Positions 1 to 5,456 of a DNA stretch of 64,000 bases are shown piece after piece. The notes under the pieces were generated by a model that saw only the letters and a list, made by a program, of their open reading frames with translations, was not told the origin of the DNA and searched no databases. This DNA is from LC029 sp036676475 (GTDB taxonomy: Bacteria; Bacillota; Bacilli; Aneurinibacillales; RAOX-1). The position numbers and the translations under genes were made by a program. Location: positions 50,373 to 114,372 of the forward strand of contig JAKFCU010000029.1 in NCBI GenBank assembly GCA_036676475.1. The letters run 5' to 3'. Every line of letters begins with the position of its first letter. Within the stretch, counting starts at the first letter, position 1.

Positions 1-79
1 CACCTACACTTTTCGCAAAAAAATTCCCTTCTTTAGAATTGTTTGCAGTCGGTAGGCTTCCGTCAAAAAATCCACTCAT
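1..79 (-). CDS. Possible 5' part of an unidentified small gene running off the left edge
   Basis: An open frame starts with ATG at 79 on the minus strand, preceded by GGAGGG about 11 nt upstream, and stays open for 26 codons to the window edge (starts MSGFFDGS). I do not recognise the product. The start lies in the first unit of a degenerate 46-bp tandem repeat; the next unit also places an ATG behind a purine-rich stretch (125) but that frame stops after 19 codons. It may be a real partial gene or chance in a repeat. Confidence 0.3.
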   Translation of the reverse strand, partial: MSGFFDGSLPTANNSKEGNFFAKSVG

Positions 80-195
80 AATATTTGTTACCCTCCGAGC
101 GATTTCCGTCAAAGTTTTCGCTCATAATAATTGGTACCTTTTCAGCGGATCTCGTCAAAGTTTCGGACCTATTATTTTATACACCGCAAAATCGA
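58..195. repeat. Three degenerate 46-bp tandem repeats
   Basis: Units start at 58, 104 and 150, exactly 46 bp apart. They share a TTCCGTCAAA-like start, and the first two also share CTCATAATA followed by GTTACC/GGTACC. The third unit is more diverged. Read on the minus strand, units one and two each deliver a GG-rich stretch followed by ATGAG, which looks like a duplicated translation start. Positions 196-469 hold nothing else I can support. Confidence 0.5.
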
Positions 196-469
196 TCGCA
201 TTTAATTTTTGGCGCTCCCGAACCCGCCTCTTGTTCTGAGCGCCTATAATACGTTATATCCAGTTGAATCAATTTTCTCCGTATTCTTCTATCCCGCCCG
301 CGCCAACAAGCGGGATATATTCGATGCGCTTCCGATCAGGCCCGCCAAAGCCCACGCAAAAAATATTTTTCTAAAAAGTGAAACCTTCTGAAACTTGTCT
401 ACGTATTGAATACTGTAAAATTTAAAGAACATCGCCGCTCACAGTCGCCAGCTAAGAGCGGTACCGATT

Positions 470-619
470 CTAGCAGAGTTTGGTCGGATTACCAGTCCGG
501 CCGACTCTTCCCGAATGAATGAACCAGGAATCCCACATCATTGACAGATCCGCCCGATCTTCTCGTGATAAAGTCGGGGTATCCTTCGTAAAGAAATACG
601 AATATCGCTTCCTTCTCAC
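470..619 (-). CDS. Small basic protein, 49 aa, translationally coupled to the gene before it
   Basis: The GTG start at 619 is preceded by GCGGAGGT at ideal spacing and overlaps the stop of the upstream gene in a GTGA junction, the usual sign of coupled translation. The product begins VRRKRYSYFF, is rich in Arg/Lys at the N-terminus and has no motif I recognise. It belongs to a leftward small-gene operon (954-1052, 616-825, 470-619) driven from the promoter at 1156-1184. Phage or integrative-element origin is likely from context; function unknown. Confidence 0.5.
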   Translation of the reverse strand: MRRKRYSYFFTKDTPTLSREDRADLSMMWDSWFIHSGRVGRTGNPTKLC

Positions 620-825
620 GCAGACACCTCCGCTAGTCCATAGTGCGCCAACACTAAAGCTTGTGGAATGTCGTCGCAGCCGAGAGAAGCCCGCCGACTG
701 ACATGCGGAAACCATCCGAAGAAGCTTTCGGCCGAAAGGACCATCGATGGTTTCCCGTGGATGCTGTGAATGGTGATCGAAAAGTTTCCGTCCTGCTGCC
801 GTTCAAAATGTCCGTAATGATTCAT
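616..825 (-). CDS. Small unidentified protein, 69 aa, of the leftward element operon
   Basis: The ATG at 825 has a strong ribosome-binding site (CGGAGGT, 7 nt spacing). The product starts MNHYGHFERQ and looks soluble, with a possible short beta segment (GNFSITIHSI). I recognise no family. Its stop overlaps the GTG of the next small gene (470-619), so the two are probably translated as a pair. It follows the 32-codon membrane-peptide gene at 954-1052 on the same strand. The location in accessory DNA and the good ribosome-binding site argue that it is real; no function is proposed. Confidence 0.55.
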   Translation of the reverse strand: MNHYGHFERQQDGNFSITIHSIHGKPSMVLSAESFFGWFPHVSRRASLGCDDIPQALVLAHYGLAEVSA

Positions 826-953
826 GCGTAATACCTCCGTTATGATTTAATTGTCGTACCGGTTTGACTTCGCCAAAAGTAAACCGATCGATGCCTCCGG
901 ATTACCTACGTTGCCAGCGTTGGGATGTCCATCATCGGCGAGTTAGCGCTTGC

Positions 954-1052
954 CTATGCGCTCTTTCGTTGCTTCTGATAGACCGCAAGAATGCCCGTGA
1001 TAATCCCCTCGACAACACCTTTCACCACAGACGCAATAATATCGTCGATCAT
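954..1052 (-). CDS. 32-aa hydrophobic or amphipathic peptide, first gene of the element operon
   Basis: The ATG at 1052 follows an exceptionally strong ribosome-binding site (AAGGAGGAGGT, 7 nt spacing). The 32-residue product starts MIDDIIASVV, has a continuous nonpolar or amphipathic stretch to about residue 25 and ends in a polar basic tail (QKQRK). That build is seen in phage-encoded membrane peptides, small holin-like proteins and type I toxins, but I cannot match a family. It is the first gene downstream of a strong promoter with an operator in it, so its synthesis is probably repressed by the regulator encoded at 1246-1494. Confidence 0.6.
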   Translation of the reverse strand: MIDDIIASVVKGVVEGIITGILAVYQKQRKSA

Positions 1053-1155
1053 CGTCCGTACCTCCTCCTTTTGCTTATTTTAAACTGACATCCTATAGTA
1101 AAATTTGATCCATATCTACGTCCTCTAGTTTATCTTCTGTCGATAATCTACTAAA

Positions 1156-1184
1156 AGTATATATCGCCTGTCGTTTAACGTCAA
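1156..1184 (-). promoter_or_regulatory. Strong sigma-A-type promoter for the leftward small-gene operon
   Basis: On the minus strand the -35 is TTGACG (1179-1184) and the -10 is TATACT (1156-1161), with exactly 17 bp between them. A palindrome CGTTTAACG (1172-1180) lies across the -35 edge and spacer, so a bound repressor would block RNA polymerase. Confidence 0.7.
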
Positions 1185-1209
1185 GAAACTTTTTCCATTC
1201 GTTTAACGT
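1171..1209. promoter_or_regulatory. Two operator-like palindromes between divergent promoters
   Basis: The 11-bp word TCGTTTAACGT occurs at 1171-1181 and 1199-1209, 28 bp apart. Each contains the perfect dyad CGTT-T-AACG. One lies in the leftward promoter, the other in the spacer of the probable rightward promoter of the regulator gene. This is the layout expected for operators of a phage-type repressor. Confidence 0.6.
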
Positions 1210-1221
1210 ATGTAGTATTAT
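1193..1221 (+). promoter_or_regulatory. Probable promoter of the Cro/C1-type regulator
   Basis: A weak -35 TTCCAT (1193-1198) and -10 TATTAT (1216-1221) are 17 bp apart. The second CGTTTAACG palindrome sits wholly in the spacer. The regulator gene starts 25 bp further on. The weak -35 compared with the opposing promoter would suit autoregulation. Confidence 0.4.
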
Positions 1222-1245
1222 GTCAGTAGAGAGGTGAAATCGGGG

Positions 1246-1494
1246 ATGATTAAATTTAAACTGGCGGAATTTATAGAAATAAACCACGTTGCTAGTAACC
1301 CTGACGAAAAACTAACGCGAAATATGGTTGCTAGAGAAGCAAAGGTAAGACCAAATGTCGTGTATGAAATGTGTGATAATGTAACCAAACGAGTAGAATT
1401 AAAAACTCTCGATAAGATACTTTCAACTTTAACGAGATTAACAGGAAAGAAAATTAGTATGGCCGATATAGTTGAATACGAATACGACGAATAA
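1246..1494 (+). CDS. Cro/C1-type helix-turn-helix regulator
   Basis: An 82-residue protein (starts MIKFKLAEFI) with a single Cro/C1-type DNA-binding domain of the YozG-like kind: the segment around LTRNMVAREAKVRPNVVYEM is the helix-turn-helix and KTLDKILSTL the following helix. The ATG at 1246 is chosen because GAGGTG lies 9 nt upstream; a GTG at 1234 in the same frame would overlap that ribosome-binding site. The gene is divergent from the small-gene operon and the two promoters share paired palindromes, so it is most likely the switch repressor of the integrative element. A short hairpin follows the stop codon. Confidence 0.8.
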   Translation: MIKFKLAEFIEINHVASNPDEKLTRNMVAREAKVRPNVVYEMCDNVTKRVELKTLDKILSTLTRLTGKKISMADIVEYEYDE

Positions 1495-1522
1495 AGCTGC
1501 TCCGATTTTGTTTCGGGCAGCT
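1495..1522 (+). terminator. Weak terminator-like hairpin after the regulator gene
   Basis: AGCTGCTCCGA pairs with TCGGGCAGCT around a short T-rich loop, with one bulge, immediately after the TAA stop. The T-tract is poor (CCTTTATTT). Confidence 0.4.
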
Positions 1523-1598
1523 CCTTTATTTGTGTATATCGCTATAATATTCCGTCAATACTGACAATAGGAAAAGTTAGAAAGGCGGACTGATTAAG

Positions 1599-1739
1599 AT
1601 GATATGCCGATTCTGCAAACGGGAAATACCAAAAAAGAACCAATCCGACGCTCAAAAAAGAATTAACCTTTGTACCGTTTGCGCCCGCGAAGAACGGCTA
1701 TGGGTATCGAGAGTTACGAAGATTTGGGACGCCAGGTAA
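1599..1739 (+). CDS. 46-aa mini zinc-finger-like protein with two CxxC motifs
   Basis: The open frame from the ATG at 1599 to the TAA at 1737-1739 encodes 46 residues (starts MICRFCKREI) with CxxC pairs at residues 3/6 and 25/28, enough for one zinc site, and a basic body. A purine-rich AAAGGCGG lies about 9 nt upstream of the start. The last 26 bp overlap, tail to tail, the end of the ribbon-helix-helix gene on the other strand. Small CxxC-CxxC proteins of this kind are common in Firmicute phages and integrative elements. No specific function is claimed. Confidence 0.5.
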   Translation: MICRFCKREIPKKNQSDAQKRINLCTVCAREERLWVSRVTKIWDAR

Positions 1740-1995
1740 TCCGACGTGTTTGGTAATCAGATATCGCATCTAACCGGTATGCCGGCACTTTGTTATAGCG
1801 ATCCTGCAATGCGTTTATGTATTTCGCAGATTGCATCGCATCGGATGATAGCTGCTCGATAACCTCCGAGATGGACCAATCAAGACTTACGGATAGCATT
1901 TTTAGTTGATTGTATAATTCGTTGGTCAAGCTCACCGTTACCCGATTACATCTCGCTTTACCTATACCCCGCTTCTTCTTTGCGCCTGCTCCCAT
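1714..1995 (-). CDS. Ribbon-helix-helix DNA-binding protein
   Basis: About 93 residues (starts MGAGAKKKRG). After a basic N-terminal arm comes a typical ribbon-helix-helix signature: a beta strand RVTVSLTNE, then two helices (LYNQLKMLSVSLDW, SISEVIEQLSS). Such domains (Arc/CopG/MetJ class) dimerise and insert the strand into the DNA major groove. The gene has GGAGGG upstream; either the ATG at 1995 (12 nt spacing) or an in-frame GTG at 2004 (3 nt spacing) could be the start. A near-perfect dyad at 2024-2036 lies just upstream and may be its own operator. It is probably an element-borne regulator; an antitoxin or plasmid-control role is also possible, but no toxin partner is adjacent. Confidence 0.7.
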   Translation of the reverse strand: MGAGAKKKRGIGKARCNRVTVSLTNELYNQLKMLSVSLDWSISEVIEQLSSDAMQSAKYINALQDRYNKVPAYRLDAISDYQTRRITWRPKSS

Positions 1996-2023
1996 AAATA
2001 ACACCGCCCTCCTTCTAAATGCA

Positions 2024-2036
2024 CAGTTGCTAACTG
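2024..2036. promoter_or_regulatory. Dyad upstream of the ribbon-helix-helix gene
   Basis: CAGTT-GCT-AACTG is a perfect 5+3+5 palindrome about 30 bp upstream of the gene start, with a partial extension outward (GCA/TGC). It is a candidate autoregulatory operator. Confidence 0.4.
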
Positions 2037-2128
2037 CATCAGTTACTTACTACATATGATAATGGAAGGGAAGTTAGAACAAAGTGCCACAATAAACCCA
2101 AGCACAAAATTGATGATCATTCAAGTTG

Positions 2129-2157
2129 TTGACAAACATATTTCCTTCACATGTTAC
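2129..2157 (+). promoter_or_regulatory. Probable promoter of the antisense RNA antitoxin
   Basis: A perfect -35 TTGACA (2129-2134) is followed after 17 bp by TGTTAC (2152-2157), a poor -10. It would start an RNA near 2164 that runs toward the toxin gene's 3' end. Confidence 0.4.
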
Positions 2158-2163
2158 GTAAAA

Positions 2164-2273
2164 CGTGTCATAATAAAAATAACCGAGATGCGGCAACATC
2201 CCGGTTTTAGAGCAAGTGGTTATTTTATTATTAACTGCTTAGTGGTCTTATCTATTTAGGTAAGGCTTTTTTT
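2164..2273 (+). ncRNA. Candidate RatA-like antisense RNA of a type I toxin-antitoxin pair
   Basis: An RNA of about 110 nt would run from the TTGACA promoter to a hairpin CTTATC-tattta-GGTAAG (2247-2264) followed by seven T (2267-2273). It contains a stable stem CCGaGATG/CATCcCGG (2183-2204) that reads as a terminator with a T-rich tail on the opposite strand. The RNA ends just inside the toxin frame's stop codon, so it is antisense to the toxin mRNA's 3' region, the arrangement known for txpA/RatA and bsrG/SR4 in B. subtilis. Extent and function are inferred from sequence alone. Confidence 0.55.
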
Positions 2274-2390
2274 ATTTCGCAAACTGATACATTAACGTGA
2301 TTAGAGCAACAACAAACACACCAAATTTTAACATGAGACTTAAAGCTTCATAGTTCGTGATATTGCTTCATCCTCCACATAACCACTTGC
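2212..2390. repeat. 12-bp inverted repeat joining the ends of the toxin mRNA
   Basis: GCAAGTGGTTAT at 2212-2223 recurs in reverse complement at 2379-2390. In the minus-strand transcript the upstream copy sits right before the GGAGG ribosome-binding site and the other lies in the 3' untranslated region, so the ends could pair and hide the translation start. Long-range 5'-3' pairing of this kind is characteristic of type I toxin mRNAs. Confidence 0.6.
2272..2361 (-). CDS. TxpA/holin-like type I toxin peptide, 29 codons, with no normal start codon
   Basis: The frame reads TNYEALSLMLKFG... followed by a hydrophobic helix and a short K-containing tail. It matches the holin-like toxin family (YEALxLMxxFGxF, then a hydrophobic run). 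GGAGG lies 10 nt upstream of the position where the family's Met would be, but that codon is ATC (2361); an in-frame TGA lies 3 codons before it and the next in-frame ATG is codon 10. The toxin may therefore start at a non-canonical AUC, or be a decayed copy. Promoter, antisense RNA and 5'-3' pairing elements all look intact, which argues against simple decay. Confidence 0.55.
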   Translation of the reverse strand: MTNYEALSLMLKFGVFVVALITLMYQFAK

Positions 2391-2396
2391 CTATTA

Positions 2397-2535
2397 TATT
2401 ATACCTTGAATATAATTCTTTTTTAACAGTAATAGTAGTAGGGCCTGCGGGTTTGTGGATAAGTAATCAGAATGAGTAAAGAGACAGTCTATTCACATGT
2501 GGATAAAATGTGGTTCGACCGTCTCATATACTAAC
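2397..2535. repeat. Second copy of the oriC unwinding element (dnaA-dnaN spacer) beside the integrase
   Basis: This 139-bp stretch aligns without gaps and in the same orientation to 24991-25129; I count 112 identical positions. It keeps the DnaA-trio track (AGTAATAGTAGTAGGGC, identical in both), one DnaA box TTTGTGGATAAG, the CACATGTGGATAA box and a long-looped stem GAGACaGTC...GACcGTCTC that still pairs (G-U) in minus-strand RNA. The DnaA box next to the GC-rich segment is damaged (CTGCGGGTT against TTGTGGATT). It lies 20 bp past the integrase stop, as the original lies downstream of dnaA. Confidence 0.85.
2398..2426 (-). promoter_or_regulatory. Promoter of the toxin mRNA
   Basis: On the minus strand a perfect -10 TATAAT (2398-2403) has a -35-like TTAAAA (2421-2426) 17 bp upstream. 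Transcription would start near 2391, just before GCAAGTGGTTAT. This is the same relative position as the TATAAT upstream of dnaN in the paralogous 139-bp repeat. Confidence 0.55.
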
Positions 2536-2555
2536 AAAATTGAATGAAGTTTTTA

Positions 2556-3620
2556 TTATTTACGTTTGATTATTTTCTGTAGCGGACTATACAAATTATG
2601 TTGGCTAATTATATCCTCTTTTTCAAGTTGAATATACTTCCTCGTAGTTGAAATGTCTGCGTGGCCTAATGTACGTTGTAACGTAAAAATATCCATGCCG
2701 TTAAGTGCTGCTTGCTTAGCATAAAAATGACGAAACGCATGAGGTGATACTGGTTTAGTTATGCCAGCCTTCTCTGCATAATTGTATAATGCTTTCCGTA
2801 CAGTATCTACGTTTAAAGGTTCACCGTAATTACTTACGAATATATGGGATACCTCGAAGTGCTGACGTGTTTCATGGACTAACTCCGTTAATAGGCGAAT
2901 AAGCTCACTTGATAACGGGATGATACGATTCTTACGATTCTTGTTCTTACTGGCCGGTAAATTAATATACCGTGATTTAAAATCAATATCGCCTATCTCA
3001 AGAGAACATATTTCACTAATCCGCATCCCTGTATCAATCATTAGTACCATAATTATATAATCACGGTATTGGGCATATAGCTTCTGATTTGGCTGCTCCA
3101 ATAGCAACCTCACCTCATCCTCAGTCAACGGCTCCTTTGTATCCTCATCTACCTTCATCAATTTGATGTTTTGCATAGGACTTCGTAATAAAATCTGCTC
3201 CTTGACCAAGACGTTAAAAAACGCCTTAAGCCAGCGAATGCGTATGTTCACTGTATACGGTGATAATCCTTTATCATTCTTCCTTTCATCGGAAACATAC
3301 GGGTTCCCTTCATAACGGACTTTATCATGCGCTAGGTAATGAATATACTCTCGGATAATAACGGTAGTAACTTGTTTCACCGATTTAACTTTCGGATAGA
3401 ACCCTGTTAACCATTCCGTGAAAAACCGGTACAGATTAAAATACTCTTCCCGTGTCCGTGGCTTCACATTTTCCGCATCCTTTACCTTTACAAACAGGTC
3501 AAACGCTTCTTGTACCGTATAATCCACTTCCGGAAGTGCCGGCACCTGTACACTTACCGTTCGCCTTGCTCCAATCGTCTTCTTACCCTTACGTTTCTCT
3601 GCGCCATCTTCTATCGGCAT
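2556..3620 (-). CDS. Tyrosine recombinase / integrase of the integrative element
   Basis: A full-length 354-residue tyrosine recombinase. After a basic N-terminal tail comes a SAM-like core-binding domain (about 33-150), then the catalytic domain with all expected residues: R200 (TGMRISE), Lys in the SKNKNRK loop (225-230), H294 and R297 (HAFRH), H320 (LGHADI) and Y329 (TRKYIQ). It cleaves and rejoins DNA through a 3'-phosphotyrosine and should catalyse integration and excision. The ATG at 3620 has AGGAGG 9 nt upstream, but that site is buried in a hairpin. The start lies 160 bp from the 3' end of a tRNA-Arg gene and the 3' end is next to the oriC-like repeat. Confidence 0.93.
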   Translation of the reverse strand: MPIEDGAEKRKGKKTIGARRTVSVQVPALPEVDYTVQEAFDLFVKVKDAENVKPRTREEYFNLYRFFTEWLTGFYPKVKSVKQVTTVIIREYIHYLAHDKVRYEGNPYVSDERKNDKGLSPYTVNIRIRWLKAFFNVLVKEQILLRSPMQNIKLMKVDEDTKEPLTEDEVRLLLEQPNQKLYAQYRDYIIMVLMIDTGMRISEICSLEIGDIDFKSRYINLPASKNKNRKNRIIPLSSELIRLLTELVHETRQHFEVSHIFVSNYGEPLNVDTVRKALYNYAEKAGITKPVSPHAFRHFYAKQAALNGMDIFTLQRTLGHADISTTRKYIQLEKEDIISQHNLYSPLQKIIKRK

Positions 3621-3628
3621 AATAAAAA

Positions 3629-3651
3629 CCTCCTAGCGGACTGCCAGGAGG
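3629..3651 (-). promoter_or_regulatory. Hairpin hiding the integrase ribosome-binding site
   Basis: In the transcript CCTCCT pairs with AGGAGG and an inner GC/GC pair closes a small loop. AGGAGG is the integrase Shine-Dalgarno, so translation should be low unless the hairpin opens or is formed differently in read-through transcripts. Confidence 0.6.
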
Positions 3652-3663
3652 TATCGTATGTAC

Positions 3664-3756
3664 ACACAGTTTATTCCGGATTACCCCCACAGTCTGCGTT
3701 ATTTTACAGGTGAAACTGTGTGGTGCTTCCGAATTGCCTAACGTTGGACAAACGTT
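3664..3756. other. Repeat-rich segment between tRNA-Arg and integrase: candidate integrase arm sites
   Basis: A 9-bp inverted repeat ACACAGTTT (3664-3672) / AAACTGTGT (3713-3721) spans 40 bp. Further on, AACGTT occurs at 3740-3745 and 3751-3756. Recombinase and excisionase binding sites usually lie in this position next to the attachment site, but nothing here proves binding. Confidence 0.3.
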
Positions 3757-3779
3757 GATATATCGCGGTTTTTACGGTA

Positions 3780-3855
3780 TGGCGGCCCCGAGATGACTCG
3801 AACATCCGACTCACAGTTTAGGAAACTGCAGCTCTATCCTCTGAGCTACGGGGCC
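3780..3855 (-). tRNA. tRNA-Arg (anticodon CCU), with encoded CCA
   Basis: Reading the minus strand, a 7-bp acceptor stem GGCCCCG/CGGGGCC, a D-arm, an anticodon stem GCAGT/ACTGT with loop TTCCTAA (anticodon CCT), a five-base variable loop and a T-arm with loop TTCGAGT fold normally. The 3' CCA is encoded (3780-3782). It decodes AGG. Its 3' end faces the integrase gene, the usual attachment site layout for integrative elements; no second copy of the tRNA 3' end is seen between 1 and 3779, so the far boundary lies to the left of the window. Confidence 0.95.
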
Positions 3856-3876
3856 ATTTGATTATTGAATATGAAT

Positions 3877-4228
3877 TTACAACCCATTATATAATGAAAT
3901 CCATTCAGTTAGCAACCTGTAATAAATGCTATTAAGTGTCTCACCTGCCAAATGCAGCGCATTAATTCCTTGCTTGACTTCATGAGCAACACCCATCCAT
4001 TATCCGGACCGACCGAGCAACTTCCTGGTCTATTTCACAAATGAGCTCAGCAATGTTGCTCGCCGAACGGGTTGTTTGTTCAGCAAGTTTTCGGACTTCC
4101 GTCACAAGCACAGTAAAACTGCGTCCATGCTCTCCAACTCGGGCCGCTTCCAAGGCTGCATTCAACGAGATCAGATTGGTTTGGAATGAAAACTCTGGTA
4201 ATTTGCAGGATTTTTCTAATTTACTCAA
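3877..4228 (-). pseudogene. Remnant of a methyl-accepting chemotaxis protein
   Basis: The frame 3980-4228 carries the conserved chemoreceptor hairpin tip (QTNLISLNAALEAAR followed by GEHGRSF and VRKLAEQTTRSA) but has neither a membrane domain nor a credible start. Near 3998 a one-base frameshift moves the reading to another frame (EVKQGINALHLAGETLNS), which continues the receptor helix and stops at 3877. It is therefore a decayed C-terminal fragment, probably left over from insertion or deletion beside the tRNA-Arg site. Confidence 0.8.
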
Positions 4229-4255
4229 AAAATTATTTACAAAGTTTTTTATACA

Positions 4256-5110
4256 CTACAATTTAGGATACTGTGTTCTATCCTCTGTACTACTGGGTTC
4301 CAATTTCTGTTTCGTTTCCTTCTTTTTTGTAATGTAGTGTAAAGCTAACCCTGTCAATATAGATCCACTCATTAAATTTCCAAGTGTTACCGGTATTTGA
4401 TTCCATATCCACCAATCCCCCCATGTAATATCTGCTCCCAAGAGCATTCCAGCAGGAATGACAAACATATTAACAACAGCATGTTCAAACCCCTGACCAA
4501 AAAAGATAAATACCGGCAACCACATCGCAGCAATTTTTCCCACAGTCGAATGCGAGGTAAAGGCCATTACGGCACCAAGGGTTACCATCCAGTTACACAA
4601 CAGCGCCTTTACAAAAACAACAATCATACCATCTATGCCTATTTTTTGGTAAGACAAGGTTTTAGATTCCGCTACCTGAATGATCCTCTGAATCATATCA
4701 CTATCTTCAATATGCCAGAATTTCGTTATGAAAATAACGTAGAGTAGAGCATAGAAAAGACTCCCCAATAAATTCCCCCAAAAAGCCCAAAAGAAACTAT
4801 AGAAGGCCTCTAATGTAGTTGTTTCCTTTCTTAGAACTGCAATCGGCAGCATTGCAAAATTACCCGTTACTAATTCCAGCCCTAATAGCAAGATTATAAC
4901 AAACCCGGCAGGGAAAATAAGAGCTCCCACAATATCCAGCTTTGTTTGTATAGCTGCAGTAAATGCAAGCGTAGTAGAATATCCAAGAAACGCTCCGGAT
5001 AGCGCTCCTTTTACAAGGATCTCTTTTACAGTTAACCTGGATTTATAAACAGCTACTTGTGTAATGTTTTCAATTACTTCCATGGGTTTTACATAATCCA
5101 ATTTAACCAT
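4256..5110 (-). CDS. Formate/nitrite transporter (FNT) family channel
   Basis: About 284 residues with six membrane segments and the FNT signatures: KGALSGAFLGYS after the first helix, the GLELVTGNF turn, CNWMVTLGAVMA, and FEHAVVNMFVIPAGML in the conserved fifth-helix region. FNT pentamers conduct small anions such as formate, nitrite or hydrosulfide across the cytoplasmic membrane. Substrate cannot be read from sequence; the nearby FNR-like regulator makes nitrite or formate plausible. The start is uncertain: the ATG at 5110 lies only 2 nt from GGGGG, while an in-frame TTG at 5101 has the same ribosome-binding site at about 9 nt. Confidence 0.9.
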   Translation of the reverse strand: MVKLDYVKPMEVIENITQVAVYKSRLTVKEILVKGALSGAFLGYSTTLAFTAAIQTKLDIVGALIFPAGFVIILLLGLELVTGNFAMLPIAVLRKETTTLEAFYSFFWAFWGNLLGSLFYALLYVIFITKFWHIEDSDMIQRIIQVAESKTLSYQKIGIDGMIVVFVKALLCNWMVTLGAVMAFTSHSTVGKIAAMWLPVFIFFGQGFEHAVVNMFVIPAGMLLGADITWGDWWIWNQIPVTLGNLMSGSILTGLALHYITKKKETKQKLEPSSTEDRTQYPKL

Positions 5111-5380
5111 CTCCCCCTTTTTTTTCCTATTTTTTTATTATAACTATATTATTTCATTTGTGTTATATATTTCAGAATTATTAACAAATTATTTTTAAGC
5201 CTTATATTCCAGGCTATGCAAATAGGGCAAGACTTCAATAAGCTATTCTTTTTAAAGAATACTTATTTGATAAATAAATATATATTTGTTTATATACATG
5301 AATATGGTTAAAAACTTTACTCATCTATAGAAAAGACACTAGGAAAACTGAGTAAATGATTCAGGATATAAAAAACAAAA
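5111..5380. other. AT-rich intergenic region without a recognisable gene
   Basis: Very AT-rich DNA upstream of the FNT gene. TGTGTTATATATTTCA (near 5160) resembles a Crp/Fnr box only in its left half. No open frame with a ribosome-binding site and no stable RNA fold was found. Confidence 0.5.
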
Positions 5381-5407
5381 GCGGCTCTCCGAATAACAAA
5401 GAACCGC
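5381..5407 (-). terminator. Terminator of the YibQ-like gene
   Basis: GCGGcTCT pairs with AGAaCCGC around an 11-nt loop; on the minus strand it is followed by TTTTGTTTTTTA. Confidence 0.7.
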
Positions 5408-5456
5408 GTTGTGCTTAAAAACATCCACTTATTTCAGTTAAAGACTCTCTTGTCGA

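Noticed and set aside
290..410. Holin-like hydrophobic frame on the minus strand
   Set aside because: A hydrophobic stretch can be read (FFAWALAGLIGS) but no start codon or ribosome-binding site precedes it.
864..1088. 74-codon plus-strand frame
   Set aside because: It is opposite the small peptide gene with the strong ribosome-binding site and has no start signal of its own.
1093..1287. 64-codon minus-strand frame
   Set aside because: It spans the divergent promoters and operators and overlaps the start of the Cro/C1-type gene.
2056..2259. 67-codon plus-strand frame
   Set aside because: It has no ribosome-binding site, no protein-like pattern and overlaps the antisense RNA promoter and hairpin.
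5150..5175. Fnr box upstream of the FNT gene
   Set aside because: TGTGTTATATATTTCA matches only one half of the TGTGA-N6-TCACA pattern.
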